A DNA stretch of 64,000 nt from Xiphias gladius (Eukaryota > Chordata > Actinopteri > Istiophoriformes > Xiphiidae): the NCBI RefSeq assembly GCF_016859285.1, contig NC_053404.1:12054105-12118104 (forward strand), written 5' to 3'. A program made the translations under genes and the position numbers. Position 1 is the stretch's first letter; the number at the start of each line of letters is the position of its first letter. A model generated the notes under the pieces. The model ran no database searches. It worked only from the letters and a program-made list of their open reading frames with translations, and had not been told where the DNA came from. Shown in pieces: positions 1 to 13,104 of this stretch.

Positions 1-3000
1 TTCACTCTAATGTCCATGATCACCATTTCTGATAGTTTCCTGTCTCCTCTTCACCTTTCCTTTTAGTACTTCTCATATTCTTTGCCTTTTCTCTTTCCCT
101 CTATCCCAAGGCGAGTGTATAGAGAGAGGAATGATGGATGAGAAGAATGACAGTTTGTGTTTAGTCCCATCTGACCTTAATCCTATTACTTTTGAGGACA
201 GGGCAACATGGGTTGCACATTCCTACTTGAACACACACATTGCAGCATCACGTATGCTCAAACGTGTGTTGCTGAAGGACAATACAAATTGCTTCTCTCC
301 CCTGTATTCTTAACAGCTGTGTTCTGGTCGATTAACCACAGGAATTCCAGTGCATTTCATTTTCTAAATAACACCTCAGGGTGAGTTTCAATTTTCATCA
401 TTGTTTAGGTCCACCCGATCTAGCCAAATGCACACAGAATAATACAACAGTGTGAAAGAATGACATAGATGGTAGTGATGTATAATTTTTCAGAAAAGGT
501 CTGACTCAGAGGACTGAAACACAGTATTTACATTTTGTTGGTTTGAATGCAATTCCATATCAATGCAAATTTTTATGAGTACAGAACTACCATCCAGAAA
601 TGGTGCCATCACACCAAACCTTCAAAAGCATGAAGTCCTAGATGCATCCTTCTATTTCCCACCTTGAATGCCATGGTAATAAAACAGGGGAAAACATAGG
701 TAATTCTCAACAGGACACCCCATATTCCACTGATTTCTGTAAGACATTAAACTGTCATTTTAAATTTTTAATCTGCTTTTGTTCATTCTAAGGCCTGGGC
801 TAAACAGTCAGCTTCAACTTGAGAGATGTGTGACTGGAAACACCGCAGCTCCATTTCAGCTTCTCTCTTACATCTCTCAGATAGAAGTGGAAAGGAGACA
901 CAGCTCAGCTCAGCTCCTTTTCTCTGGAGAAATACAAAAGAGAGTAATACAGAGTGGAAGATCGATACAGAGTTTAATGTTGTGAGAGTGTTGTGTTTCA
1001 CACACAATATATGATGAATGGAACAATTGAAAGTACTATGTGGGACTACTGTTCTGTTGGCTCTGCTGGATAAGGTGTGTCTAATGTTACCATGACACGC
1101 TTGGGACATATATCACACATCATTTTCCTTTCTTGCTTCCAGCTGTTCCTTCTTCTCTCTATTTTCTCCATAATAAAATACATTTTTTTTTTTTAAAAGA
1201 GTAAGCTGTGCTCCCGCTGGTTGAAAGTTTCATGTGTGTCACCCCTCTGAGTACAACCAGCAATAATGATAAGTTTTGTTTATTATCATATGATATGCAC
1301 AGAAGTGTGCTCTGTTGCACCTGTGAACACGCTCAACAGTGATGTCATGGTGTACTGGCACACCCTCTGGTACACTTGTGCATCACTGCATCAGCTGGTG
1401 TTAAGTTACGCTTTAAAAAACTTATGGATATGTGCATTTAAAGTACATTGTCACATTTGTTTACAGTTATTAAGTGTGTGGAGTTACCAATCACAATAGG
1501 TCAGGTAACTGTAGGTCAGACTACACTAGAAATGAAGTGATCAAATATTGAAACTTAGTTTTATAATGCCAGCATGGAAGTTAATTCTTTACCTCAGTAT
1601 ATGTGTTAGTGTAACCTCAACTCAAGATCCACTTCCCATCTTTTTCAGAGCTTTCAACCATACCTCATTGGGGGCATTATAACGTTAGCTATCACTGAAG
1701 ACCGAACCAAAAGAGTCACAACAGGACTGGTAAGGGGTCCAGGCCAGGCCAGGAGTCAGGAGAAGGCCAGTAGAAAAATCAAGGAATCACATCCAACGGC
1801 AAAGATCCATGAAAGCTTCAAAAAAGCCTGTAAGTGGACCTTGAGTTGAGATTATTTTGTCACGTTGAGTTTATTCAGTTTAAACTTCGCTGTCAACCCA
1901 TGTCAACTGATGGAAAACACCTGCTGTGAGTTTGTGAGATCACCAACTGGGGTGTGACCAAAGTGCAACATGCTTAAAAGTTTCAACCAATGGAGGGCAG
2001 TACAGGTGCAGTTTTCCACCACATGTGGTTTGGTCTAGCTCTATTTCTACAAAGCAGCAGTTGCTTCCTGCAGGACCTCAAGAGTACCAACACTAATAAC
2101 CTTATCAAGCCTGTATAATCCTTTGGCATAAAGGAATAGCTTGGTTGTAGAACTAGAGTTTGCTGTGTGGAGTTCACTGACTTACCAAAGTACGAAGTTG
2201 CCTTTTGTACAAAATGAGAGGCAGGTGTGATGTTTGTCGGCATGTCATTTTTTCATTAGGAATGAGAACTTGATGATGTCAACTTCACAGCTCAAAGATG
2301 CATGCTCTCTTAAGGCCTTTAGCAGTGGTTCTAATCTAAAGTGATCCACAAGCAACCATAAATAAATAAACGTCAGTTTCCGTGGCTGAAATCAGAATCA
2401 GAAGGATGCAATCCAGACCAAACCACCATGTAATTTGGCACTCCTACACTCTCAAACTAGAGTTTCGCCAATAACTACAACAGTTAATTCCACTATCTTA
2501 CAACCTGGCAATATTATGTGAGCTCTAGCTAACACTTGTGTTTTCTCTCTGATTAAATTAATAAGGAGACTCATAGCATCCATATGCTGTCTATAAACCA
2601 AAAGAGACTGAGTGGCTATAAAATGCAACAAAGTGCCTAAAAACACCTTACAAGAAGAATTTAACTGAAAAAACGTTACTATCACTTCCCTTGCCCTTGT
2701 ATGGTCATAGTTAGTATTTCATTTCCTTGGCTGTAGTCTCAAGATTGAGAACTCCAAGCAGTGGAAAAAAATGTCTCTCTCCACTGGCCTGATGTTAATG
2801 GGTTCAGGCTACTCAGAGAAAACAGACCTCTCTAATCCTCCATGGATACAGCCGTGTCAGTAAAACTCTCTGCCATTTTATACCTCTGTTTGTAACAGTG
2901 AAACAATGCTGAGATACACAGCCAAACGAGAAGCTTTAAGAGCCCTTTTTATTTTAATTTGAGGCAGCATTTCCTGCTTTTTTTAACAAGTCAACAGAAT

Positions 3001-4659
3001 TGAAATTGGCATCAAATAAACAAACACAGAATAACTGTGTATGGATCTCTATGTTTCTTGTCAAAGTAATATTACAGTGCAATTTTCCTCAACTCTTTGC
3101 CACTGATACATTCACTTTGAAAGCCCAGTGTTGTAATTACAGAACTGTTTTAGAGATAGTGAGCATAGAATTGACCCTTAGCATCACACAAACCCATTGG
3201 TACAGTGATTGTGTGTATGGAATTTCTTCCATTTTTCATTTTGCCTCCATATTCAACATGCAGAGGACATTAGGCTGATGGAGTCATAATTTTGTTATTT
3301 CAATTGATTTATGTTTTATTTGTTCTTGGACAATATTCAGTCATACAGAAACTTATTGTATATTCATTTGTTCTTTCCACAATAGTATGTCATTTTGGGA
3401 ATGTCTGTTGGGCTACAAAAGGGTCCAGAAGAAAAAGAGTTCACAATGAGACAGCAGTAAAGAGAAAGGCAGGTTTCCTGGGTAGCAGTTATGAATGCGA
3501 CTTGTATTGCAGTCTCTCGTTTCAATTCATTTGCAATGCTTTGCTTTCTCCTCAAAATACTGTGCTGCACACCTCCTGTTCTCCACTTATGATCTACACT
3601 TCTCAGGCATTTATTAAGTAAACAGACCTTAAATCTTTATGAGAGATGTTGTATGTGAATATTTCAATGGCTCTAAGCCAAAGCCACCAAACATAATCAA
3701 TGTTAATGATATACAGTAAAATATTGGCAAACTTTGATGCTTTTGAATGCTGTGTGGCTTGGTGGATTGTTCATTTTGAAACAAGTGTTTCTCATTATAC
3801 CGAGTATTGTGCTTGGCAAGGAGACCACAAAAACTTGCCAGTGCAAAATCTGCTTTCCAGTGCCTGCTTAGAATACCATATATAGTTTCACCTGTTATCC
3901 TGCTCAACTGTTAGAGATAAACCATATAGTCAGCATGTTTCAATGTCTGTTACGTTTTTAGAAGTATGTTGTGGCTGATAACCCGTAAAACTAAGTACTT
4001 TGTGCATATACAGTTAATTTAATTTCAATGCTCATTTCAAAGCGTTCTTTTTGTTGTTTTTTAATGTTCAGATTCAGAGCATAATCCTCTGAGCTTCTTG
4101 GTTTGTCTTCAATGACCTCACTGATTTGTTGGTAGTAATGTAGGTACTAGCTGACCTTTGGAGCAGGAAGAGCCATGCATAAAACATCAAGTAGAATGCT
4201 GAAATAAACAATAATGAGATCAATGACTGTGTCATCAAAATTAGTCTAGTAATCACATTTTATGATTTTAAAAAGCCAGAAAAGCTCTATTTGCCCTGCA
4301 AAACAGTAATAACTGCAGCAGCAGGGTATGCCTTCATTGTGAGCTTGAAGTTGGGTTTGAAATTTATCCAGTCTCAATGTTAAATGCTCTGCTCCAAGTG
4401 AAGCATTTATTTTTCTGGCAGCCATCTTGAAACTAGCATGTTGGTTTGTAACAGAGACGTGGAATTTGTGACAGACTGATGAGAGTGTTCCAGCTTTGAC
4501 CCATCTCTGTAAATGGAATGTCTCTTTGAAGATAAGTGGACATTAAAAGAACTACACCAACAGTTCAAAGGTTGCACACTAAAAAATGACCCAAAATCTC
4601 ACTGATATCTGCTCACGCAGGCTACATAGAGATCATTCACATTTGAGAATCAGATCATC
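1..4659. other. Intergenic, no gene seen
   Basis: No open frame in this stretch resembles a known protein, and none exceeds about 110 codons. The composition is AT-rich with scattered poly-T runs, as expected of fish intergenic DNA. In human, the genes on this side of GDAP1 are PI15 and CRISPLD1. Neither is visible here, so they would lie further left if synteny holds. Confidence 0.6.
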
Positions 4660-4930
4660 TCACACAAACACACATGCACACACACGCGCACACACATACA
4701 AGTTTTGGCAGCTATCATTGTTAGGACATTGCATTGACTTCCATTCCTTGTGGACAGCCTAACCCAAACCCTAACTTTAACCATAATCAATTCATGCCTA
4801 ACCCTAACCTTGACCTAATCTCAATTCACACCTAACCCCTAACCTTAACCAGGACCTCAGAAATGATGTTTTGGCTCATTAGGACCAGGCTTGGTCCTGA
4901 CAAGGACGGGACACATACACATACAATGTA
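4660..4930. repeat. Fish interspersed repeat with telomere-like CCTAACCC motifs
   Basis: A CA-rich stretch (about 4663-4700) is followed by a segment with repeated CCTAACCCTAACC-type words between 4748 and 4850. It ends in a phrase of the type 'ttggctcattaggaccaggcttggtcc'. From memory, this order of phrases is a recurrent teleost interspersed repeat, not a real interstitial telomere array, because the motifs are irregular and interrupted by 'ataatcaattcatg'. The family name is not known to me. Confidence 0.6.
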
Positions 4931-7900
4931 GTACCCTCTTCAAAGAGGATTTGTTTTTGAAACTTCACATTGTTACAGAAAATTCCCCTCACAAAACAAT
5001 AGTCAATTGTATTGTTGTGTTCAGTCATAGAGGACAAGCTGTTTAGTGGAACACTAACTGGATGATTCAGCTGATTTTAATCAATTCAGTTCCTGACCTG
5101 TTTTTTCTTTGCTGCCTTGGTCTTGAATTTTTAAATTTGCACATCTTTTAATATGTTCTTTGGGTAATTAAAGAGGGGAACAATACTGATCACATTCGAG
5201 TGCAAAATAACATCTATTATAACAAAAAGGAACACATTTACAAGAGGGTTCAAGCAAATGGGTAACAGAGAAGTGTGAGTTTATGTGCATGCACACTCAT
5301 GCATGTGTACACGTCATGATTGCTCTACCTCATTGATTTGGTGATTGAGGAGAAGTGCTTTTTGTGCAAAGCAAAAATCAGCAGCAAATCAGCCAGCCAT
5401 TTTTCACTATGTTTCACATTCATCTTGCATATTCAGCCATGGTGTATCAGATTGGCATCACTGGATTTAAACAAGCACACCACTGCCAATTACACTAGTC
5501 CAAATTTCATGTTTTTGCTCCACTAAATTGTAACACAGCCTCTTTCTAAGAAATGAAAACCAAAATACCATGCGGTTTCATCAAAAATGAGTTGTCAGCA
5601 GTAACTTCACTGAAACTGATTACTGTAGATTTCTGACATTGTTCAAACCAAAATGACTGTCTATTTTGTTATTGAAGCCCTGAGCATGAAAATGTTATTA
5701 TATGATTATAAGAGAGCATGTAGAAATTAATGTTGATAGTAGTGTGTAAGATTTTAAGCTAGTCATGCTTTCATTTAGATCATCTCTATTTAATTATATC
5801 ATGGTATTCTGTATATTTCATTGCATGCCATTGGCATGTTCTTATTGACAAAGTCACATTCTACAGCAAAAAATACTCTTTTAGAAGGACCATTCACTGA
5901 GTGTTCAGTGTCCTGGATATCTAATAGGAAGTCAGACCATGATATTGATGATATTTCCTCTGTCTGCCAACAATCAAATAAAATATTTCCCTGCTCTATT
6001 ACGAAGCCTGTTCCAAAACACATGGACAAGGTAGGTAGTTATACGTGATAACTCCGTAAAGCCACTACATAACCATTAAGTCTCTCGTCCTTCCTGTTCG
6101 ATACACTTTGAAATGCTATTTCAGATTGTTCTTTGGTGCAGGCCAAGTGTCTAACAGCTACATTAACTGAATAGGACAAAGTAGACCTTGAAATTTGATC
6201 TATATATGTGAGAAACTCTGGAAGCTGTGCAGACATTTTGAGGGGCTTTTACTTCTAACTCCCCTTCTGTCTGTAGACCCTAGGACAGCATAATGTGCCT
6301 GGAGCATCAGTGCTTCCCCTCAATCAACCAGTAGTGACAAGGTAAGAACTTGATCCCTCATCCACCTAGTGCAGCAGGCAATTGATTGAACCCAGGTCTC
6401 TGTAGTGGTGGCTAAGTGTTTTCCCCTAATATTCTTCAATTAGGGACCATAGTCAGTAAGTCTGTCATTTTTTATTTGAAATTCAAACTTTTGTCCAAAC
6501 ATGAAAAAAAAATCTAATATTCTAACTGTAATGACCTGTTTGAATTCAAAATTTATGGTCTGTAAGCACAACAGACCCTTTGAAGTAATGTCCCTTGTGA
6601 TCAGCTTGACTTATTAGATTCCCTTTTGATCTATCAGTAACTTAAGCAAATAAAGAAAAATGAAGGAGGTCACTAGCGAGCAAAGCTGTGCTGCTTACTC
6701 TACAATGGCAACAAATCTGATGACTCACTGGCTAGCTTGCCACACAAGTGTCAGCGGAGGCACCAGAAACAAGTGGAGCAATGTAAACTGAACGACCTTA
6801 CCTGACTGCCTACTCAAGACACACAGTGCAGTTGTATGACACCACACAGGAAAATATAAAATGGATGGACATCACTGGCCACACATGCTTATGTGACAGT
6901 CACTACTAATTCTAGTAACGTCCCATTAATTTGACATTTTGGGTATCGTCTTGTTTGCTGAGTTTCAAATGTGACCCTCGGTAAAGAGAAACGCTATGTC
7001 TTATTTACATAATGTGTTTGCTTAGCTGACTTGCTAAAGTTAGATACTTGTAAACTCACATTCAGAATCACCTGATTTGAGTTTGTGAACCCCACACCTT
7101 AAGTGTGTGGTGAGCATTTCTGAAGTGCTGCTGCATTAAGCCAGCTGGGCTAGAATAGCTGTTGATGGTCAGTAAATATCTCCAAACTGTAGGCTAGCTG
7201 CATGTTACACCATAATGTTTCATTTACACATGTCAAATACAGAAGCTGTGTAAAGGCATCTTTCACAGAGCTTTTGGTATTATGTGAACTGCCTGTTCAA
7301 GCACGGCTCACATTCATGATCAATTCACTTTCCTTAGTTTACTGTCTGTCAGTGATATATTTTTTAGCTTTCCCTTGTTTTAGCAGATGACAGGTGTTAC
7401 ACAACATTTTTGATTCCCTGCATAGAAGGTCAGGCCTAATTGCCCGTGGGGGTCATGGGAGAGGAAGTGTTCTTAAAGGGAGAGGTGGGCTCAGTATTTA
7501 CATTAGGATATCTGTCTATAGGCCCTCAGCAGCGTCCATCCCCCCACAGAGTTTGTACACTGTGACATACACGGCAGGTGGGGCAACCTTCACTGACCTC
7601 TGGAACAAGACAGACGATACATTACATTAACAGTGACATTAATCTGTGTCAAATTGATGCATGGATTCAATGATACACACACTGAGACTCACACTTTCTT
7701 CCTTACACGTGGTCTTTCTTTTGTCTACATTCTTCTTTTTTGGTATACATTTTTAATTAATTTTGCTTTATAACTGCAGTTACTCGGGTCAAAAATGATT
7801 CTGTTACCCTGTAATTGTATAGTAACTCCTTAATTAACCAAAATTTAACACCACCTCTCAAATCTGTTCACTTTCCATGCAGAAACAGGTGAGCTTAAAA

Positions 7901-10900
7901 AGTTGGAACAATAATTCCTCCAATCACCTCAGACCCCTGCTGAGACCACTGTTAATTTGCATGGAAAAGGCAAACCCATGATACACAGAAAATTCACTAA
8001 CACAATAAAAACCTGATTGTGTGTTTGACTAGACTTGGTAACATCTGGCCAATTGAACAGAGATTTATAATGCAGCAGGTCTGCTTCAAAGGGCACTGGG
8101 TATCATCTCTCCTGCACAGCAGTGTTTATGTGGGCCCAGTTTAAATATTTGAGGAGCACATGTGGGGATGAATGGTGGCACAGGATTTCATCATAAAGCT
8201 GTGAAGGGTGAGTCAGCAGGGGGTCATTTTAACAGTAGTGTCAACATCATGAGATCCCACCTCTGTCGAGTCAGCAAACAGTATATTGCAGACACTCTGA
8301 AAGGCAGTGAAGGCTGCATTCTGGAAAGGCACAGTGGTTTTCTCAGAACACCTTTGCTGGTGCCAAGAGGCTTTGGACATCTTCCCTTTTTGATTCTGAG
8401 TAGTGTTTCCAAAGTAACCATAAGGGGAAAAATAACAGAGGGAGATATGAGAGAGAAGGATTGAGATCTGGTGCAACAACAATACTTATTGGACAATAGT
8501 GACAGAACTGTACAAAGAGCAACAGCAACAGCAAACAGCTGCTGCTCCACTCACTGAGGTAGTTCATCTTACCATGGCATTCCTATGTCTACAGTGTCAT
8601 TATGTAATGTTACTGTAGTCACAAGGAACAAATGAAGCTCATCATCCTCTCCAACATCTTTTCCATTTGTCTTGACCAGTCAGAGGGCAAGAAGAATTGC
8701 CTACTATTGGTTTCGCAGATGTGATGGGGAAAATTAAATGATGCATCACTAAAACATTGTATTTCTTGCCTGATTGATTTTTTGTTGCTCTGGTTTATAT
8801 CAAAGTTTCCCTTCTGCTTATGACATTCCCTACAGTATCCCATCTTTCCGCAAATCTGCTGCTACTCATGCAGCTCAAAGCCTCTGATTGCAAGAAGCGT
8901 CTGTGGAAGTTTCCGTGCTCCCACTAACTCAGTCGCTGAGGCAAGATCCACATCAGCTGGGCTTAGCTGTCAGCTACTGCTGCGTGGGTTTCTGTTTACC
9001 CAGCCTGCATGTCTGTGAACATCCACAGCTCACACATCATCACCCCACTGTCCACCTGCCCCGCTCACTGCCCGGCAAGAAATCCCTGCTCCTACAAAAT
9101 GATTAGTACTCTCACTAGAAAGAAATTGTACTGAGTAGCAATGACCATTAGCTATCTTTAGCTTGAGGTTATAATGGTCTTTCTAGCAATTTTCTTATCC
9201 TTCTCAAAGATGTATGTTGAAAGATGTCAAGTTGTCTGTCTGTCGGCATGCACGTCTTCTGGGGGTTTGGATGCAATTCCAAGACAGACACCTACAGTCC
9301 CCCATCCTTCCCCTCTAGCGTAGACACTCCCTACTGCAAAAAGCAAAAGAGAAGGACTGTGTTCACAGGAAAGGTGGTTAAAGGGAGAGAGGGACAGAGA
9401 AAGAAATAGTGGGAGTTGGTGATGCCTTGAGACGCAGTTGATTTTGTTTATTTGAATGGCAGCAAAGAGACTGTATATAGCTCTATTAGTGGTCTGACCT
9501 GACGCCAGTCACCATTTCTAACGTACACCAGGGGGGTTTAAAGACGGGAATACAAATAATCCTCCAGTTGGACTACATATTATAGTACAACAGAAGCTTT
9601 GATACAAAGGTGACTCAACTCTAATGCCACATCATCAAGGATGTCAGTCAGTGCATGGTGTCTTACTGTTTACACAGTGGCATTCTCTGCAGAACCTTTG
9701 ACACTGCTTAGACCTGGCTGGGTAAGCCTTATGTAGGTACAGTCAACTTTTTGGGGCCTGTTGGAGCTGCTATGCGTACACCTGGAATCTGCAAAACTCT
9801 GGTCCACCTCACAACCTGAGCCTATCCTACCTAATCCATATACCTAATTCAGCCCCCAATCATTAGGTCACCATAAGGCCATTAAAGGTATCAGTATGCT
9901 TCAAACAAGGCATTTGTTTCAAATGGAGGGCTGTGTTTGATCACTTTTGTAACTTTCTTTTTGAATGGCCAGGTGAGCAGAGGTGAGCAGTGAACTTCTC
10001 TCTGAAGCTTTTTTTTTTTTTCATTCTTCACACAACAATTTCTGGTACTTTTGGTGTGTACCCAGTGCAAAACCATGAATGCCTTCAAGAAGAGACTATT
10101 ACTGTCACCATTTGTATGATTTTCACCCCTATCTATGATGGCAGGATTTGTGCCCCAACTTCAGACGTGGCCATTCAGAACAGTTATAAACACCTTTGCC
10201 CTTAGACATGCTCAAACAAACTACTTCAGAAGAAACAAATATAAACTACCTCATTCAAAGTATACTGAATCCTTAAACTTCATTACCCAGTCTCAAGTTT
10301 TGTCAGAAAACCCTCCAGAATGCCCTGCTCCTCTACAGCTTTGTCTTTATAAAATTAAAAAAGTTGTGACATCAGCATCAGCACAGATCCAAGCTTAATT
10401 AATTGTTAATAACATAATATAGTGTTTACTAATACTGCTTGAAATGCTCCAAATGTAAGTATTTTCCTGTGGTTGCCACTGAATCATCTACAATAAAGGC
10501 AAACCGATCAAATTCAAAATCATTGCAGTATGCTGGCACTAAAAATACTTGACAGAAGTGCCAAGTCCCTAACTGATGTAAATTCTGCACCATCCATCCA
10601 TCCACATATTTTGTTGTATGTGTCAAGGTGTTGAAGACTGTTTAATCATGCAGTAAAATGCTGACAGCTTCTAATATTACATGATGTTAACTCTTCAACA
10701 AAAAAAAGAAACCACCATTGTTTTGCAGTCTGAGTGAGGAGAACTTAGTCCAATTATTGAAAACCACCTGTTGGATTTTAAAGAACCGAATAGCGAGATG
10801 TCAGGACCAATCATCTGAACAATACATGAATATGCCCAGCTCCAGCAGGAGGTTTATTTTGTGAGTTGGCTGAACGGCTTTTTGGCAGAATACAGAGCAA

Positions 10901-11203
10901 ACAACACACAAAAAAATTATACAAAGAACTGCACTGCTTAAATGGCATGCATATTAACCCACATGTTGTAAAGAGTAGTAGTCTTCTGAAAATGCAAGTA
11001 ATTTGAAAAATACAGAAGCAGAGGGAGCTTGCCCGCCTTCCTTGTTAATTATGGGCTGAATGTTTCTCCCTATAACTCACAGAGAAGTGTAGTTTAAGGA
11101 AATACTACCCTCTAGTGGGCATATACATGCATGTTTATTGATAATTAAGCTGAATTAACTTTATTGACCTACATTCACGGAGCACTTTACTATGAAAAAC
11201 ATA
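4931..11203. other. Intergenic, no gene seen
   Basis: No exon-like segment with a recognisable protein and flanking splice sites was found on either strand. Local features are only homopolymer runs (for example the T run near 10008-10020) and short CA/GT tracts. Whether conserved non-coding elements are present cannot be judged from one sequence. Confidence 0.55.
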
Positions 11204-11555
11204 CTAATACTGGTTAGGGTCTCCCTTTGTTCTCAAAACAGCCTCAATTCTTTGTGATATGGATTCTACAAGATGTTTGAAACATTCCTTTTAGATTGTG
11301 GTCCATGTTGACATGATTGCATCATATAATTTCTGCAGATTTGTCAGCTGCACATTCATGCTGCAAATCTCCCATTCTACCACATCCTTCATTGTCATGT
11401 TCATGAAACCAGTTTGAGATGTCTTTTGCCTTGTGACATGGTGCATTATCATGCTGGAAGCAGCCATTAAAGGATGGCTAAATTGTGGCCATAAAGGGAT
11501 GCACATGGTCAACAACAATACTCAGATAAACTGTGGCATTCAAACCATGATTGAT
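11204..11555 (-). mobile_element. Tc1-like transposase remnant (C-terminal part)
   Basis: The minus strand encodes a decayed C-terminal third of a Tc1/mariner-family transposase. Readable landmarks are a 'DNAPCHKAKDISNWF' block near 11400-11450, which carries the second catalytic aspartate of the DDE triad. They are followed by 'NLQKLYDAIMSTW' and a terminal 'VESISQRIEAVLRTKG' block ending at a stop at 11204-11206. The segment that should hold the third catalytic acidic residue (the 'DLNPIEHLW' region) is missing by a short deletion that also shifts the frame. Further stop codons interrupt the frame, one between 'STWTTI' and 'KECF' and one near 'MATI'. Terminal inverted repeats were not located. 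It is a dead fossil copy and also the source of a spurious 75-codon open frame. Confidence 0.85.
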
Positions 11556-12426
11556 TACTATTAATACTATTAATACTACTATTGTCCAAGTGTACCAAGA
11601 TAACATTTCATAACATTAGATGTGGAATTTTAAAATGTTTAAAACCTGTATGATATATGATAGCTTGTTAAATGATGCCGAGTTGTGAATTTTTAATGCC
11701 GTTCTCAGTTATACTAGATTGACTGGAAACACTGGGGATTGTTTGGAAGCAGTTTAATCTCAGACAGATGTTGCATATGATGGTGTGGCGACGTTGTAAA
11801 CAAGATTGGAAAAGCAATTTAATCAGCAGAGAGAGAGAATATTTCAAGCAATTATCCATCAATCATATAGTAAAACATGAGTGTAGGTGTGATAACAGGG
11901 AGTTCCTACAGAGCTGTGGTCAAATGTACACGTTTTGATATACAGTATGATAACTGCTGGGCCGACATGGTTACAGAAAGCAGGCTGCAGGCTTCTACTG
12001 TACTTTTTAAAAATTCTATAATGAAAGTATGGACGACAATTAAATAATAAATGACAAAGCACATCTAAGGCAAAACATATTAAGCTCTTAATTATGCTTT
12101 AAGTACACATAAAGATGTCTGTAATGACCACACTGGTGTTTTTTTTTGCATGTTTTAGCCCGTTTACTATAAATCATGTATGTCTTACATTAATACTGAC
12201 AACTAGGGCAAGAAATCCTTTTTTTGAATTTGTGAATGGGTTGTTTCCATCTTCCAGGCAGCCATTGCTTTCCATTACCTTCAGTAAAGTATGAATATCT
12301 ATTTGTACTGGTTATATATTTGTGTCAAAGTTATACTACTATTGCATGGCACACAGTCAAATGTCCAAATTTTTAGACATGTGTTTTCAATTTTGTCAGA
12401 GAGGAATAGTACCTTTAGTTACTATA
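11556..12426. other. gdap1 downstream flank, no gene seen
   Basis: AT-rich sequence between the Tc1-like fossil and the probable gdap1 polyadenylation signal. No protein-like open frame or RNA gene was recognised. A longer gdap1 3' UTR using a more distal signal could extend into it. Confidence 0.5.
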
Positions 12427-12432
12427 TTTATT
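12427..12432 (-). promoter_or_regulatory. gdap1: Candidate gdap1 polyadenylation signal
   Basis: AATAAA on the minus strand (TTTATT on plus), about 320 nt after the gdap1 stop codon. It is one of several possible signals in AT-rich sequence and is chosen only for its position, so it is weakly supported. Confidence 0.3.
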
Positions 12433-12751
12433 TCACACCACTCATGTTTCTATACACGATATGGAATATGTGCTGTATAACCAATGCAACAAAAAAAAAA
12501 GGAAAAACAGTGTATAATGCAGCAGTCACCGAATGCGGATGACTAAAAGTGCATTTTGTGCAACACAGAAAACAATCAAGGTGTGTTACAGTTACATATG
12601 ACCGATGTCTATTAATCAATCATATCCTTCTATGTATTTTATCTTTAGACAATTAAAATTTTTGTATTGATGTATGCAATATTACTCTTATTTTTTGTTT
12701 CTTTACCTCCCACCCCCACATCAGTTCAGTCCCAAAACACCTCAACATCCC

Positions 12752-13104
12752 TCAGCTAAAGGTAGTAAGTCGCTTCTTCATGTAAAGAAAAGCAAAGTAT
12801 GTAGCTCCTCCTAGAATGCTTATCAGCAGAGTCGTACCAACAATTACTGGTGCGTTCTTCCTGGCCACACGAAACGCCACAGGCAGGACAGCAGATATCA
12901 GGATGTTGTTGACATGGCCCAGAACCCTCCTGAAGGCCGGGCGCTCCACCACACGCTCATAGTATGTTTCCAAGTTGACACGGTTACCGTTGCCCCAGTA
13001 GCGGCGGGAGAGGCCGAGGAACTTGAGGCGGTGTAAGGTTACTGCCAGAGAGATGTCGGCCATGCTGAAGAACTCGCCACATAGCCAGGACTGAGTGCCT
13101 TCTT
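12752..13104 (-). CDS. gdap1: gdap1 exon 6 (terminal coding exon)
   Basis: Residues 246-362. It begins after a TAG acceptor and completes a codon split after its first base. It encodes 'EGTQSWLCGEFFSMADISL', the last GST C helices and the membrane anchor, and ends with TGA (12752-12754). Confidence 0.95.

Noticed and set aside
6250-6475. Possible tRNA-derived SINE on the minus strand
   Set aside because: There is a B-box-like GGTTCAATC near 6380, but the A box is poor, no cloverleaf forms and no tail repeat is visible.
7390-7640. A 78-codon frame (7394-7630) with fairly even composition
   Set aside because: No recognisable protein and no supporting splice sites. It is more likely chance, although a conserved non-coding block cannot be excluded.
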